NCBI GenBank assembly: GCA_937910385.1
Contig: CALEPT010000123.1
Location: 1 to 64,000 of the forward strand
DNA length: 64,000 nt
Source: an uncultured Ruminococcus sp.
GTDB lineage: Bacteria; Bacillota; Clostridia; Oscillospirales; Ruminococcaceae
Direction of reading: 5' to 3'
The notes beneath the pieces are model-generated. The model worked only from the letters and a program-made list of their open reading frames with translations. It did no database searches and had not been told where the DNA came from. Positions 17,470-26,906 of the stretch are shown here, one piece after another. Within the stretch, counting starts at the first letter, position 1. Each line of letters starts with the position of its first letter. Position numbers and translations under genes: made by a program.

Positions 17470-19500
17470 CTATTCAAGCTGTTCTGTTATCAGCCTGCGC
17501 AGCAGAGACAGATCAAACGAATTAACAGATCCGGTTTCGTTGAGATCTGCCGCCTGAGGGTCAGTCAGCTCTCCAGAACCGAGAATATATTTTTGCAGCA
17601 TTACAACATCAACAACGCTGACCTCTCCGTCCGAATTGACATCACCTCTGAGGGGAGTGACCAGCGGCAGCCATATATCGTGCAGGCCCTGCATCCTTCG
17701 CTCGGTAAAATCGCGGATAAACTCAACGCATTCTGTGTAATTGTTACCGTTTACGGGACCGAGCGGTTTATAGGGTCTGCCGCCGTACATATGCCACCTT
17801 GCGTTATTCATCTCGGCGGACTGGCGCATAGCCTCGGACATACGGGTTATAAGAGCTCCGTCTTCCTGAGAGGTATCGGTAAGCTCGCGCAGGTAAGGTT
17901 CAAAGCTTTCAAAATAGATTTGTGCCGCGCGCTTGCGGAAGTCGTCCTGCTTATAGAGCTTGCCTACCCAGTTTATGCCGTATGTCGGACGATTGCTTCC
18001 GGAAGAATCGGTCAGATCGGTATCATATCCGTCGATAGGAAAGCATGCTGCAAATATATTGTTTGGATTGTAGGAAAATCCGATATCTCCGTCGGAGTTG
18101 CTTCTGCTTGTGATGAAATTACAGTAAGCAAGGTCAAAATCCCATGCCGGGCCGAAATGCAGCTTGCCGTCGCCTTTTAGATCTGACTCCTTATATAGAT
18201 AGAAGCTTGTATTGGTGCCGTCGGGATTCATAGATATTTCCTGTATCAGGTATGCGATTATAAGTGAATCGACATCTATGTATTCGCCGTAATGCTTTCC
18301 CTTGCCGTTATATCCCGTATCGGAATATATTGCATCCTCGAGATCCTGCACGAAGCTGCGGATATATTCCACCTGAGCCTTTGAAGCATATTCCGGGCTG
18401 TCTATCTGTATCGCCTGTCCGCGCGAGGTGACAAATCCGCTTGAAGCCTTTCCGCCGTAGCGGTTCCACAGCTGGAATTGCAGCAGATATCCTCCTGTGA
18501 TATCATCGGGATTATTGGGGATATCGTAATATTTATAGCTGTTTTCGATATATTGCGTGAGAGATGAAGCTCCCGAAACGAGGTGGCTGTATTCGTCGAG
18601 TTCCTTATCGTTGATATCCTCAGTTTCTTCTTCCAGATCGGTGATATTCACACGGTTTTTCTGCACCTGTACACGCTCACTGAGCTGGTATGTACCGCGG
18701 TATGATCCGTCTGCGTAAAGATCCACAAAGGTGTAATCCATCACATATTCCATGCCGGCGGTACGAGCCATTTCGGTCGTTACTGTATTTCTCAGCATTG
18801 AGTGATCAAGATAATTTCCGAGGAGGACCCATTTTTTAGCCTTGCCCATGCCGTATAGGTTTGCTTTGGAGGGGAGCTTTATATTATAGGGCTTTTTTTG
18901 GCTGTAGTCCCATGATGAATTGCCATGTGAGGTGATCTTTTCAAGCTCGCCGCTGTACTGGACAGTGCCGTCCGCAGAGAGCATGAGCGTATTGCCCGTT
19001 TCTACAAGGTTCCTGTTTGCATCGAGCGCGTCAAGTCCGCCGTGCTCTGTGTTGATGTATATGCAGCCGAGTTCTGACTGCATTACTTTTAGTTTTCCGC
19101 AGTCGGTATTGCCGGCGGTCACGTCGAATTCGTCGGCTTGTGAAAGCAGATCCGTAACGCTGCCGGACTTTATTTTTGTACCGTTCAGATACAGGTCTGA
19201 GCCGTCTGCATCATATGTTATTGTCAGAGCGCTTCTGTCAGCGGTCGCAGGCAGAAAGATATAGCGGCAGTCATCCCATTCGCTGTACCACCAGTCGGTG
19301 TAGTCCATATCGGTAGGCACCTGCGGGGAAAGACCGCTTACACGCAGTGAGGATACAGGGGTATCGGAATACAGGAGTTCTGTTTCGTCATCATCTGCGG
19401 CGATATTTGCTGACGGGAAAATACCTGTCCCGACGAAGCATACACATAATATAAATACAAGCAATACTGTGATCGTCTTGTAAAGCTTTTTACGGATCAT
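17470..19500 (-). CDS. Secreted CotH-family protein with C-terminal dockerin
   Basis: A 676-residue exported protein. ATG 19500 is preferred (AAGGAG 8 nt upstream); it starts MIRKKLYK followed by a hydrophobic signal segment. A CotH kinase-like domain fills the middle (GNSSWDYSQKKPYNIKL, KKWVLLGNYLDHSMLRNTV, GTYQLSERVQ, FGPAWDFDLAYCN). The last 60 residues are a type I-like dockerin with two calcium-loop repeats (GDVNSDGEVSVVDVVMLQKY and ADLNETGSVNSFDLSLLRRL). The dockerin implies attachment to a cellulosome scaffoldin. CotH domains in spores are protein kinases; the role in cellulosomes is unknown. Confidence 0.88.
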   Translation of the reverse strand: MIRKKLYKTITVLLVFILCVCFVGTGIFPSANIAADDDETELLYSDTPVSSLRVSGLSPQVPTDMDYTDWWYSEWDDCRYIFLPATADRSALTITYDADGSDLYLNGTKIKSGSVTDLLSQADEFDVTAGNTDCGKLKVMQSELGCIYINTEHGGLDALDANRNLVETGNTLMLSADGTVQYSGELEKITSHGNSSWDYSQKKPYNIKLPSKANLYGMGKAKKWVLLGNYLDHSMLRNTVTTEMARTAGMEYVMDYTFVDLYADGSYRGTYQLSERVQVQKNRVNITDLEEETEDINDKELDEYSHLVSGASSLTQYIENSYKYYDIPNNPDDITGGYLLQFQLWNRYGGKASSGFVTSRGQAIQIDSPEYASKAQVEYIRSFVQDLEDAIYSDTGYNGKGKHYGEYIDVDSLIIAYLIQEISMNPDGTNTSFYLYKESDLKGDGKLHFGPAWDFDLAYCNFITSRSNSDGDIGFSYNPNNIFAACFPIDGYDTDLTDSSGSNRPTYGINWVGKLYKQDDFRKRAAQIYFESFEPYLRELTDTSQEDGALITRMSEAMRQSAEMNNARWHMYGGRPYKPLGPVNGNNYTECVEFIRDFTERRMQGLHDIWLPLVTPLRGDVNSDGEVSVVDVVMLQKYILGSGELTDPQAADLNETGSVNSFDLSLLRRLITEQLE

Positions 19501-19531
19501 AAAAACTCCTTGACATGCATTTGGGATCGAG

Positions 19532-19562
19532 AAAAAGGCAATGTCCGCCTGCCGGCGGACAT
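19532..19562 (-). terminator. Terminator of metY
   Basis: ATGTCCGCC (19541-19549), 4-nt loop, GGCGGACAT (19554-19562). Read on the minus strand the hairpin is followed after a few bases by five T (the AAAAA at 19532-19536). It isolates metY from the CotH gene. Confidence 0.8.
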
Positions 19563-19570
19563 ACCGGAGA

Positions 19571-20839
19571 TCAGTCACAGGCTGAAAATGCCTGTTCAAG
19601 ATCGGCGATTATATCATCAATGTTTTCAAGTCCCACGGATAGTCTTATCATGCCGCCGTTTATGCCTGCTGCAACGAGCTGTTCGTCAGTCAGCTGGCGG
19701 TGAGTTGCACTTGCGGGGTGGAGAACGCAGGTGCGGATATCGGCAACGTGTACCTCGTTGGAGGCAAGCTTGAGCGAATCCATGAATTTAACTGCTGTAT
19801 TTCTGCCGCCCTTTATTACGAACGAGATGACGCCGCTCGTGCCGAGAGGCATATACTTCATGGCAAGCTCGTGATACTTATTGCTTGCAAGTCCCGGATA
19901 GTTCACGGATTCAACCTTATCATTAGCTTCAAGGTATTCGGCGACTGTCCGGGCGTTCTGACAGTAGCGCTCCATGCGGACTGCAAGGGTCTCAAGTCCG
20001 AGGTTCAGGTAAAATGCAGATTGTGCGGAAGGATAGCAGCCGAAGTCGCGCATGAGCTGCATTCTTGCCTTAACGATGTAGGCTGCTTTCCCATAGGTCT
20101 GGGTATAGATTATACCGTGATAGCTCTCGTCGGGCTCGGTGAACTCGGGGAATTTTCCGTTTGTCCAGTCGAAGGTCCCTGCGTCTACGATGACGCCTCC
20201 GCCCTGCACCGCGTGACCGTCCATATACTTAGTAGTAGAATGGATAACGATATCGGCACCGTATTCAAACGGACGGCAGAGGATAGGCGTAGGGAATGTG
20301 TTGTCTATTATGAGAGGAACATTATTTGCGTGCGCGATCCTTGCAAATTTCTCTATATCGAAAACAGTGAGTGCGGGATTAGCGAGAGTTTCACCGAATA
20401 CAGCTTTGGTATTGGGCTTGAAGGCTGCATTTATTTCTTCCTCGGTTGCGTCGGGATCCACGAAAATACACTCTATCCCGAGCTTCTTCATAGTGTATGC
20501 AAAGAGATTGATAGTACCTCCGTATATTGTGGCTGCGGAAATGAAGCTGTCGCCGGCCTGAAGGATATTTAGCAGCGAGAGCAGCGAAGCCGCCTGTCCG
20601 CTTGAGGTACACATAGCAGCGATACCACCCTCGAGAGCAGCGATCTTTTCCTCAACTGCCATAACGGTAGGATTCTCAAAGCGTGAGTATATAAGGCTTT
20701 TGGTGGGATCATCAAATACTGCGGCAACATCGTCTGTTGAGTCATAGACATAGGTGGTGCTCTGGACTATCGGGACTACTCTTGGTTCTGTGTTTTTTGG
20801 TGTATAGCCTGCGTGCAGGCACTGGGTTTCGATCTTCAT
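19571..20839 (-). CDS. metY: O-acetylhomoserine sulfhydrylase / aminocarboxypropyltransferase
   Basis: A 422-residue PLP enzyme of the Cys/Met metabolism family that makes homocysteine from O-acetylhomoserine and sulfide. It has ETQCLHAGYTP at the N-terminus, YSRFENPTVMAVEEKIAALE, TSSGQAASLL, and the PLP lysine in IHSTTKYMDGHAVQGGG near residue 207. The C-terminal segment TCVLHPASATHRQL is typical of MetY rather than MetB. It starts 48 bp after pcrA on the same strand with GGAGGAA upstream, so it may be read from the pcrA promoter. It is the sulfide-consuming end of the sulfur assimilation suggested by the importer. Confidence 0.92.
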   Translation of the reverse strand: MKIETQCLHAGYTPKNTEPRVVPIVQSTTYVYDSTDDVAAVFDDPTKSLIYSRFENPTVMAVEEKIAALEGGIAAMCTSSGQAASLLSLLNILQAGDSFISAATIYGGTINLFAYTMKKLGIECIFVDPDATEEEINAAFKPNTKAVFGETLANPALTVFDIEKFARIAHANNVPLIIDNTFPTPILCRPFEYGADIVIHSTTKYMDGHAVQGGGVIVDAGTFDWTNGKFPEFTEPDESYHGIIYTQTYGKAAYIVKARMQLMRDFGCYPSAQSAFYLNLGLETLAVRMERYCQNARTVAEYLEANDKVESVNYPGLASNKYHELAMKYMPLGTSGVISFVIKGGRNTAVKFMDSLKLASNEVHVADIRTCVLHPASATHRQLTDEQLVAAGINGGMIRLSVGLENIDDIIADLEQAFSACD

Positions 20840-20887
20840 TTGTTATTCCTCCGTTAAAAATTTATAGCATTATTGAGCTGTTGAATA

Positions 20888-23245
20888 TCAAAGTTTTTTG
20901 AGCTTTGCGTAATTTGCCATTATTTTTTTAGTGCCGACCTTTTCAAAAGCGATCTCGAGCATTGCGTCGTTTGCCATAGGCTTGACAGAGACTATAGTGC
21001 CTTCGCCGAAAATATTGTGCGCGACGCGCTCTCCCACGGCATAGCTCTCAGCTTCTTTAACTGAAACCGAACGGCTTTTGTTTCTTGCAAGCTGCTGCTG
21101 CAGCGACGTGGAGTGTACTTCGGTGACCGATTTGTCATTTTCGGCGAGCTTGCTTTTCATAGCAGCGGCATTATCGTGTTTTTCTATGAGCGAAGAGTCT
21201 ATCTCGCGCATGAAGCGGGAGGTGACATTCCGCTGAGTCTGACCGAACAGCATACGCTGGCTGGCATTGGTAAGGTATAAGCGCTCCTTGGCACGGGTTA
21301 TCGCAACGTAAGCGAGGCGGCGCTCCTCCTCCATATCGGCTTCGCTGTCGAATGACCGTGAGCTCGGGAAGATACCGTCGTCCATGCCTATAACGAATAT
21401 ATTCCTGTATTCGAGACCTTTGGCGGAGTGTACCGTCATGAGAGTGACCTTATCATCGCTGCCGTCGTCGCGGTCGGCTTCCGTATAAAGAGCTACCTCC
21501 TCAAGAAATCCGCCGAGAGTCGGCTCGTCTGCCTCGTTCATATACTGTGCCATGGAGGAGCGCAGTTCATTGACGTTTTCTATCTTGGTCTCACCGTTTT
21601 CGAGCGTTTTCAGGTAGTCGAGGTAGCCCGTCTTGTCAAGCAGCACGTCGAGGAACTCGTCAAGCGGCAGCTCGTCTGCCTTTTCGGTCAGGTATTCAAA
21701 CATTGCATAGGCATTTTTCAGCGCGGTGACTTTTTTTGAAAGGGGAGCATATTCCTCGCACGTTCTCAGTACTTCAAAAGGCGATATCCTGAGGTCGCGG
21801 CTGATATCGTCTATCAGAGCTATGGTAGAATCGCCTATCCCGCGTTTGGGCTCGTTGATTATTCTGCGGAATCGCAGCATATCATTATGATTGTTTATAA
21901 AGCTCAGGTATGAGGTTACGTCCTTTATCTCCTTGCGGTCATAAAAGCGCATTCCGCCGTATACCCTGTATGGGATACCGCATTTTACGAAGATCCGCTC
22001 TATGGAATTTGACTGGGCATTCATTCTGTAAAGCACAGCGTTTTCGGAATAGCTTCCCGTTTCCTTGTATGAGGCGAGGATAGTATCAGCGACGAATTTC
22101 GCCTCATCGTCCTGATCTACAGCCTTGTACCAATAGACCTTTTCACCCTTTTTACCCGAAGTCCACAGCTTTTTTTCCTTGCGTCCGACATTGTTGCTGA
22201 TAACGGAGTTAGCGGCATCGAGGATAGTCTGTGTTGAACGGTAATTCTGCTCGAGCCTTATGACCTTGGCTCCGCCGAACTGAGCCTCGAAGCCGAGGAT
22301 ATTCTCAATATTAGCTCCGCGGAATTTATATATGCTCTGGTCGTCATCGCCGACAACGCAGAGGTTGGAGTGTCCGCCGGAGAGCAGTGAAACAAGTCTG
22401 AACTGAACGTGGTTGGTGTCCTGATACTCGTCTACCATTATGTATTTGTAACGATTGCGGTATTTTTCGAGAACATCGGGGAACTTCTCAAAAAGCTCGG
22501 CGGTCACAGCAAGTATATCATCGAAATCGAGCGCGTTTGCAGTGCGCATACGCTCCTGATAGAGAGCGTAGAGCTTGGCTATCGCTTTTTTGCGGTAATC
22601 CTGACCTGCGTCAGCGCGCATCTGAGCGGGGGTTATCATCTGGTCCTTCGCGAAGCTTATCTCACTGAGGACAGCACGCGGAGCGAACTGCTTTTCGGAT
22701 ATATCTATTTCTGCCATGACGGATTTTATCATACGCTGGCTGTCGTCGGAGTCATATATGGTAAAGTCTCTGCCGTAGCCAATTGCTTCTATCTCACTGC
22801 GAAGTATTCTCACGCAGGCGGAGTGGAAGGTCGATGCATTTATGTTGAGAGCCTCCTCGCCAAGCATTGCCGAAAGGCGCTCGCGAAGCTCGCCGGCAGC
22901 CTTATTTGTGAAGGTTATGGCAAGTATATTCCACGGTTTTACGGGATCAACAGCGGTAATGTCGCGCAGGGTATCGAAGTCGTCGGTTTTTCCGTCGGCA
23001 TAATCGCGCAGGAATTCCACATCGGCGTCGCTTCCGGAGCGCGTTTCATCGAAATAAGCGTTTCCGAAATTGATGAGGTTAGCGATACGATTTACAATCA
23101 CGGTCGTTTTTCCGCTTCCTGCACCTGCGAGAACGAGCAGGGGGCCGTTCACAGTGAAAACCGCTTCCTGCTGCATTTCATTCATGCGGCTGAAATATTT
23201 TCTGAGTGCAGCCTGCTTTGCTGAATTGAAAGAATTTTTGTCCAT
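20888..23245 (-). CDS. pcrA: ATP-dependent DNA helicase PcrA/UvrD
   Basis: A 785-residue superfamily 1A helicase working 3'-5' in repair and plasmid replication. It has motif I LAGAGSGKTTVIVNRI (about 38-53), motif II MVDEYQDTN (about 272), VVGDDDQSIYKFRGA, LEQNYRS, VTLMTVHSAKGLEYRNIFV (near 580) and VAITRAKERLYL. A C-terminal Tudor-like segment (VGERVAHNIFGEGTIVSVK) supports PcrA over Rep. Its length is slightly above the usual 720-750. Confidence 0.94.
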   Translation of the reverse strand: MDKNSFNSAKQAALRKYFSRMNEMQQEAVFTVNGPLLVLAGAGSGKTTVIVNRIANLINFGNAYFDETRSGSDADVEFLRDYADGKTDDFDTLRDITAVDPVKPWNILAITFTNKAAGELRERLSAMLGEEALNINASTFHSACVRILRSEIEAIGYGRDFTIYDSDDSQRMIKSVMAEIDISEKQFAPRAVLSEISFAKDQMITPAQMRADAGQDYRKKAIAKLYALYQERMRTANALDFDDILAVTAELFEKFPDVLEKYRNRYKYIMVDEYQDTNHVQFRLVSLLSGGHSNLCVVGDDDQSIYKFRGANIENILGFEAQFGGAKVIRLEQNYRSTQTILDAANSVISNNVGRKEKKLWTSGKKGEKVYWYKAVDQDDEAKFVADTILASYKETGSYSENAVLYRMNAQSNSIERIFVKCGIPYRVYGGMRFYDRKEIKDVTSYLSFINNHNDMLRFRRIINEPKRGIGDSTIALIDDISRDLRISPFEVLRTCEEYAPLSKKVTALKNAYAMFEYLTEKADELPLDEFLDVLLDKTGYLDYLKTLENGETKIENVNELRSSMAQYMNEADEPTLGGFLEEVALYTEADRDDGSDDKVTLMTVHSAKGLEYRNIFVIGMDDGIFPSSRSFDSEADMEEERRLAYVAITRAKERLYLTNASQRMLFGQTQRNVTSRFMREIDSSLIEKHDNAAAMKSKLAENDKSVTEVHSTSLQQQLARNKSRSVSVKEAESYAVGERVAHNIFGEGTIVSVKPMANDAMLEIAFEKVGTKKIMANYAKLKKL

Positions 23246-23339
23246 AAAAAGTCTCCATGCGTAAAGTTTAAAAAGCTGATATTTATACTGAAAGTAAAAA
23301 TGTTTTGTGTTTTTTATGTGGGTTGAATGCTGTAAGTAT

Positions 23340-23368
23340 ATTATATCACATTATAAAAAAGAAAGCAA
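23340..23368 (-). promoter_or_regulatory. Promoter of pcrA(-metY)
   Basis: On the minus strand TTGCTT (23363-23368) and TATAAT (23340-23345) are 17 bp apart. The leader is about 90 nt. The remaining spacer to 23626 has no further gene; a -10-like TATACAAT near 23570 may serve the plus-strand gene but no clear -35 was found. Confidence 0.8.
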
Positions 23369-23626
23369 CAGCCAGCATAAAATTTATTGGCTAACAGCTC
23401 TTAGGCATCATGTCTCACGCCGGCTGCATTAAATGGTGAAAAACGCAAGTGCACGGTCTTGGGCGATTGCGGTTTATCCGCGGCTGTTATACGGACATGA
23501 CACGGTATGGCGAGCCTGATCCGAAGGAAAAATAATGTATGCTTTAAGACTGTTTTAAGAAATGCGGTATACAATATAAACTGGTGAGGAGTAATCGCAG
23601 CCTCGCACGCAAAGGAGATGATTCTT

Positions 23627-24484
23627 ATGATAAGCATGAAAAAAGCTGTGGCAATGTTTGCTGCTGCGATAACTGTGATATTCCCTATGAACTCATGCAG
23701 CAGCAAGAAGAGCAGCAGTGATACAGCTAAGGCAGAAAATGAGCTTACAGTTACATTTTTCGATGTTGGCAAAGCGGACAGCATTCTTCTTAGGACAGAT
23801 AACAGCACGGTCATCATTGACTGCGGCGAAAAGGGCGACGGCAAGGAGATAGTGAGCACCCTCGGTGAACAGGGCGTGGATACTGTAGATTACCTGATAA
23901 TCACCCATTACGATAAAGACCATGTAGGAGGCGCGGCAAAGGTCATAAAGGATCTTGACGTTAAGAACGTTTTTGCGCCTGCATATGTTGAAGAGAGCGA
24001 TGAGGTAGCAAAATATGAGAAAGCGCTTGCCGAAAAGGGGATCGAGCCTACTTTGCTGACGAGCGATGTTTCGTTTGAGCTTGATGGGATATCATATACT
24101 ATAAACGCTCCTGAAAAGGATTATTACGGCGAAGATGATGATAACGATTTCTCGCTCGTTACCAAGGTAGTCCACGGCGGAAATACCCTGCTTTTTGCAG
24201 GCGATGCTATGGAACAGCGCCTTGAGGAAATAATGGATATCGGAACGTGCACCTTGCTCAAGCTCCCGTATCATGGCAGGGAACTGGCAAATCTTGAGGA
24301 GTTCCTTAACGCTGTTCAGCCGAAATGCGTGGTAGTATGTACTTCAAATAGCGAATTTGATTCTGATGTACAGAATCTCCTGCTCGAAAAGAATATTCCT
24401 ACGTATTCGACCTGCTTCAACGGAAAAATTACCGCATCAAGCGATGGTGCTCAGATAACTATGACTACAGAAAAAGGAATATGA
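23627..24484 (+). CDS. Membrane-anchored metallo-beta-lactamase-fold hydrolase (ComEC C-terminal type)
   Basis: A 285-residue protein with a lipoprotein-like signal (MISMKKAVAMF, hydrophobic core, PMNSC). After that it has the MBL fold: TFFDVGKADSILLR, DCGEKGDG, metal site ITHYDKDHVGG (HxxxDH, near residue 100), and LLFAGDAMEQRL near 190. This resembles the extracellular hydrolase domain of the competence protein ComEC as a stand-alone enzyme; the substrate may be DNA or another phosphodiester. ATG 23627 is favoured because AAGGAG is 9 nt upstream; ATG 23618 is too close to it. Confidence 0.8.
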   Translation: MISMKKAVAMFAAAITVIFPMNSCSSKKSSSDTAKAENELTVTFFDVGKADSILLRTDNSTVIIDCGEKGDGKEIVSTLGEQGVDTVDYLIITHYDKDHVGGAAKVIKDLDVKNVFAPAYVEESDEVAKYEKALAEKGIEPTLLTSDVSFELDGISYTINAPEKDYYGEDDDNDFSLVTKVVHGGNTLLFAGDAMEQRLEEIMDIGTCTLLKLPYHGRELANLEEFLNAVQPKCVVVCTSNSEFDSDVQNLLLEKNIPTYSTCFNGKITASSDGAQITMTTEKGI

Positions 24485-24489
24485 GAGCT

Positions 24490-24526
24490 TCCTTCCGCGG
24501 AAAGTATTCGCGGAAGGACTTTTTTT
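24490..24526 (+). terminator. Strong intrinsic terminator
   Basis: TCCTTCCGCG (24490-24499), 9-nt loop, CGCGGAAGGA (24509-24518), then a run of seven T. It starts 5 bp after the preceding stop. Confidence 0.92.
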
Positions 24527-24534
24527 CTTTTCAC

Positions 24535-24563
24535 TTTACAATTAAAGCAAAATGTGATAGAAT
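24535..24563 (+). promoter_or_regulatory. Promoter of the CPBP protease gene
   Basis: TTTACA at 24535-24540 and TAGAAT at 24558-24563, spacing 17 bp, with an AAGAAGGGGAG ribosome-binding site before ATG 24603. Confidence 0.75.
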
Positions 24564-24602
24564 AAAATATAATGCGAATCAATTTTAAGAAGGGGAGATA
24601 AA

Positions 24603-25790
24603 ATGGCGGATATTATGGGTCCAGATCCTTACAGACAGCAGGTCGCGGCACTCAGCAATGAGGTCTATCGCCTGACAAAGCAGCTCGGTGAAATGGAGCA
24701 AAGGCAGCTCGAAGCTGCGGTTCCCGAAAACGGTGATCCGTTTGATAACCCGACCGAATATCACGATTACAATGATGATTATTCAAAGATACTTCCGTGG
24801 ATAAAAATGCCCGGCTATGATGTACCTTTAGAGCCCGCAAGAGTGGAACGCAGGGGCTTAAAACGCTCATATAATATCGGAGGCTGGTGTGTATTCTTCC
24901 ACTTTATAGGCGCTAATATAGCTGCGTTTCTTTTAATGGCTCTTATAACTTTTATACTTTCAGCCGTGAGCGGAGGTGCAAGCGACGATGTCATAAACTC
25001 ATACATGAACGGTTCGTCGATACTTGCGGGCATAAATATGATAATATACATTGCTGCGAATGTCGGATTTGCTGCGCTCGGCTTCAGGTGGTCAAGGACT
25101 GATTACCGTTCGATAATACGCCCTCACGGGTACAATTTTGCGTATGCCGTTCAGTATTGCCTGATAGCGGTGTTCATATGGTTTGCTACGACATATCTTT
25201 CTCTGGGGATCGAGAATATTTTCGATAAATTCGGATATTCGATAATCGTTTCGGATTCTGATGATATCGGCGTTACAGGTATCGGCTATGCTGTGATGAC
25301 GGTGTATACCTGCATTATAGCCCCCATAACCGAGGAGCTCTTCTACCGCGGAATGCTGCTTAAGGTGTTGTCAAAGGCGAATCAGAGGTTTGCGATATTT
25401 GCAACGGCTGTATTTTTCGGACTGGCTCACGGAAACATACCTCAGTTCGATCTGGCATTTTTCCTTGGTATATTTCTGGCGCATATCACTATCAAGCATG
25501 ATTCGGTAGTGCCTTCGATGATAGTGCATATATTTGTTAATACCTTCGTTACGCTGCTCTCTCTTACCGACGGCAACGATAATGCCGAAGCTGCGGCAAC
25601 TATGCTGCTGCTTGCAGGAGCTATAGTCGGACTTTGCCTGCTGCTGATGTTCCGCAAGCGCGACAGACTTCCCGCAACAACTCCCAAGCAGAGCCGCCGC
25701 GGATTTGCTATAGCAAAGACTTCCGTGCCGATAGTACTCTCGTTCTGCCTTGAGGTCGTATATATACTGCTCCTCATTTTTATGAAGTGA
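24603..25790 (+). CDS. CPBP-family intramembrane metalloprotease
   Basis: A 395-residue integral membrane protein of the CAAX-protease / bacteriocin-processing (Abi) family. A charged N-terminal region of about 85 residues, partly coiled-coil-like (EVYRLTKQLGEMEQRQLEA), precedes about eight helices. The family motifs are ITEELFYRGMLL (EExxxR, near residue 243), FFGLAHGN (FxxxH) and HIFVNT (HxxxN). Members process prenylated or secreted peptides or give bacteriocin immunity; the role here is unknown. It is a single-gene unit with its own promoter and hairpin. Confidence 0.88.
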   Translation: MADIMGPDPYRQQVAALSNEVYRLTKQLGEMEQRQLEAAVPENGDPFDNPTEYHDYNDDYSKILPWIKMPGYDVPLEPARVERRGLKRSYNIGGWCVFFHFIGANIAAFLLMALITFILSAVSGGASDDVINSYMNGSSILAGINMIIYIAANVGFAALGFRWSRTDYRSIIRPHGYNFAYAVQYCLIAVFIWFATTYLSLGIENIFDKFGYSIIVSDSDDIGVTGIGYAVMTVYTCIIAPITEELFYRGMLLKVLSKANQRFAIFATAVFFGLAHGNIPQFDLAFFLGIFLAHITIKHDSVVPSMIVHIFVNTFVTLLSLTDGNDNAEAAATMLLLAGAIVGLCLLLMFRKRDRLPATTPKQSRRGFAIAKTSVPIVLSFCLEVVYILLLIFMK

Positions 25791-25802
25791 CAATATATCA
25801 GA

Positions 25803-25821
25803 GGGCGGATGATATCCGCCC
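25803..25821 (+). terminator. Terminator-like hairpin after the CPBP gene
   Basis: GGGCGGAT (25803-25810), loop GAT, ATCCGCCC (25814-25821). It is a diverged member of the GGCGGA hairpin series with no T-tract, so termination would be weak. Confidence 0.5.
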
Positions 25822-25892
25822 CTGCTAATGCTTGGCATATGCAGCTCAAAAACTAACACCTGAAATTTACCGCTTCTGAAAGGAGCTTTAAT

Positions 25893-26906
25893 ATGGATAT
25901 AAAGGACACAGTTTTCAGACTCTCCGAGGCGTATGGCGCTTCGGGCAGTGAATCTCCGGCAGCACAGCTCGCTCTTGAAATGCTCAGAGAATACTGCCCC
26001 GACGCACAGATAGCCGGCGGCAATATCATCGGCAGCTTCGGTACGGAGGACAGCTCCCTGCCTCTGCTCCTCATTGACGCGCACATCGACCAGATAGGCA
26101 TGATAGTCAACTATATAACCGACGACGGCTTCATAAAGTTCTCCGCGCTCGGCGGACTCGACCGACGTCTGCTCCCCGCGCAGCCTGTTATCGTTCACGG
26201 AAAGCGTGATATCTGCGGAGTTATATGCTCAGTTCCTCCTCATCTCACGAGCGGAGCGGCGGAGGTGCTGCAATTTGACGAGACCGCGATAGACACGGGA
26301 ATGACAAAGGAGGAGCTCTCCGAGATAGTGCAGCTCGGCGACACGATAACCTTTGACGTTAAGTGTCGTGAGCTTGTCGGCAGCAGAGTCGCCGGCGGTG
26401 CATTTGACGACCGCTGCGGCATAGCCTCGATACTCTATGCGCTGGAGCTCCTGAAAGACAAGGAACTGAAATACCGCGTAAAAGTGGTGTTTTCGTCTCA
26501 GGAGGAGCTTGGCGAGCGCGGTGCGAAGATAGCTGCGGCGCGTATCTGCCCCGACGTGGCTCTTGCGGTAGACGTGAGCTTCGCTTATGCACTCGGCGAG
26601 GACGAGCTCAAGTGCGGAAAGCTCGGCAAGGGACCAATGATAGGCATCGCCCCCTCGCTCTCGCGCGATATATCCAACGGACTTATTGAGACCGCCAAAG
26701 CCGAGGATATCCCCTGCCAGACTGAGGTCATGAACGGTTCGACGGGCACGAATGCTGATCAGTATTCAGTCGGAGGAACAGGTGCGAAGGCGTGTACTGT
26801 CTCGATACCGCTTCGCAATATGCACACTCCCGCCGAGGTCATCGACCTTATTGACGTGGAGCTGACAGGGCGGCTCATTGCCGCATTTATCGGGAGGGGA
26901 GAATGA
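25893..26906 (+). CDS. M42-family metallo-aminopeptidase, first copy
   Basis: A 337-residue cytoplasmic peptidase of the M42 (glutamyl / tetrahedral aminopeptidase) family. Metal ligands are visible in IDAHIDQIG (near residue 62), GGAFDDRCG (near 170), the EE pair in SSQEELGERG (near 205), AVDVSFAY (near 230) and NMHTPAEVID (near 310). ATG 25893 follows GAAAGGAGC. It overlaps the second copy by 4 nt, so the two are co-translated. They differ enough to suggest different peptide specificities or hetero-oligomers. Confidence 0.9.
   Translation: MDIKDTVFRLSEAYGASGSESPAAQLALEMLREYCPDAQIAGGNIIGSFGTEDSSLPLLLIDAHIDQIGMIVNYITDDGFIKFSALGGLDRRLLPAQPVIVHGKRDICGVICSVPPHLTSGAAEVLQFDETAIDTGMTKEELSEIVQLGDTITFDVKCRELVGSRVAGGAFDDRCGIASILYALELLKDKELKYRVKVVFSSQEELGERGAKIAAARICPDVALAVDVSFAYALGEDELKCGKLGKGPMIGIAPSLSRDISNGLIETAKAEDIPCQTEVMNGSTGTNADQYSVGGTGAKACTVSIPLRNMHTPAEVIDLIDVELTGRLIAAFIGRGE

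Noticed and set aside
20840..20887. SAM riboswitch or T-box upstream of metY
   Set aside because: Only 48 bp separate it from pcrA, too short for either.
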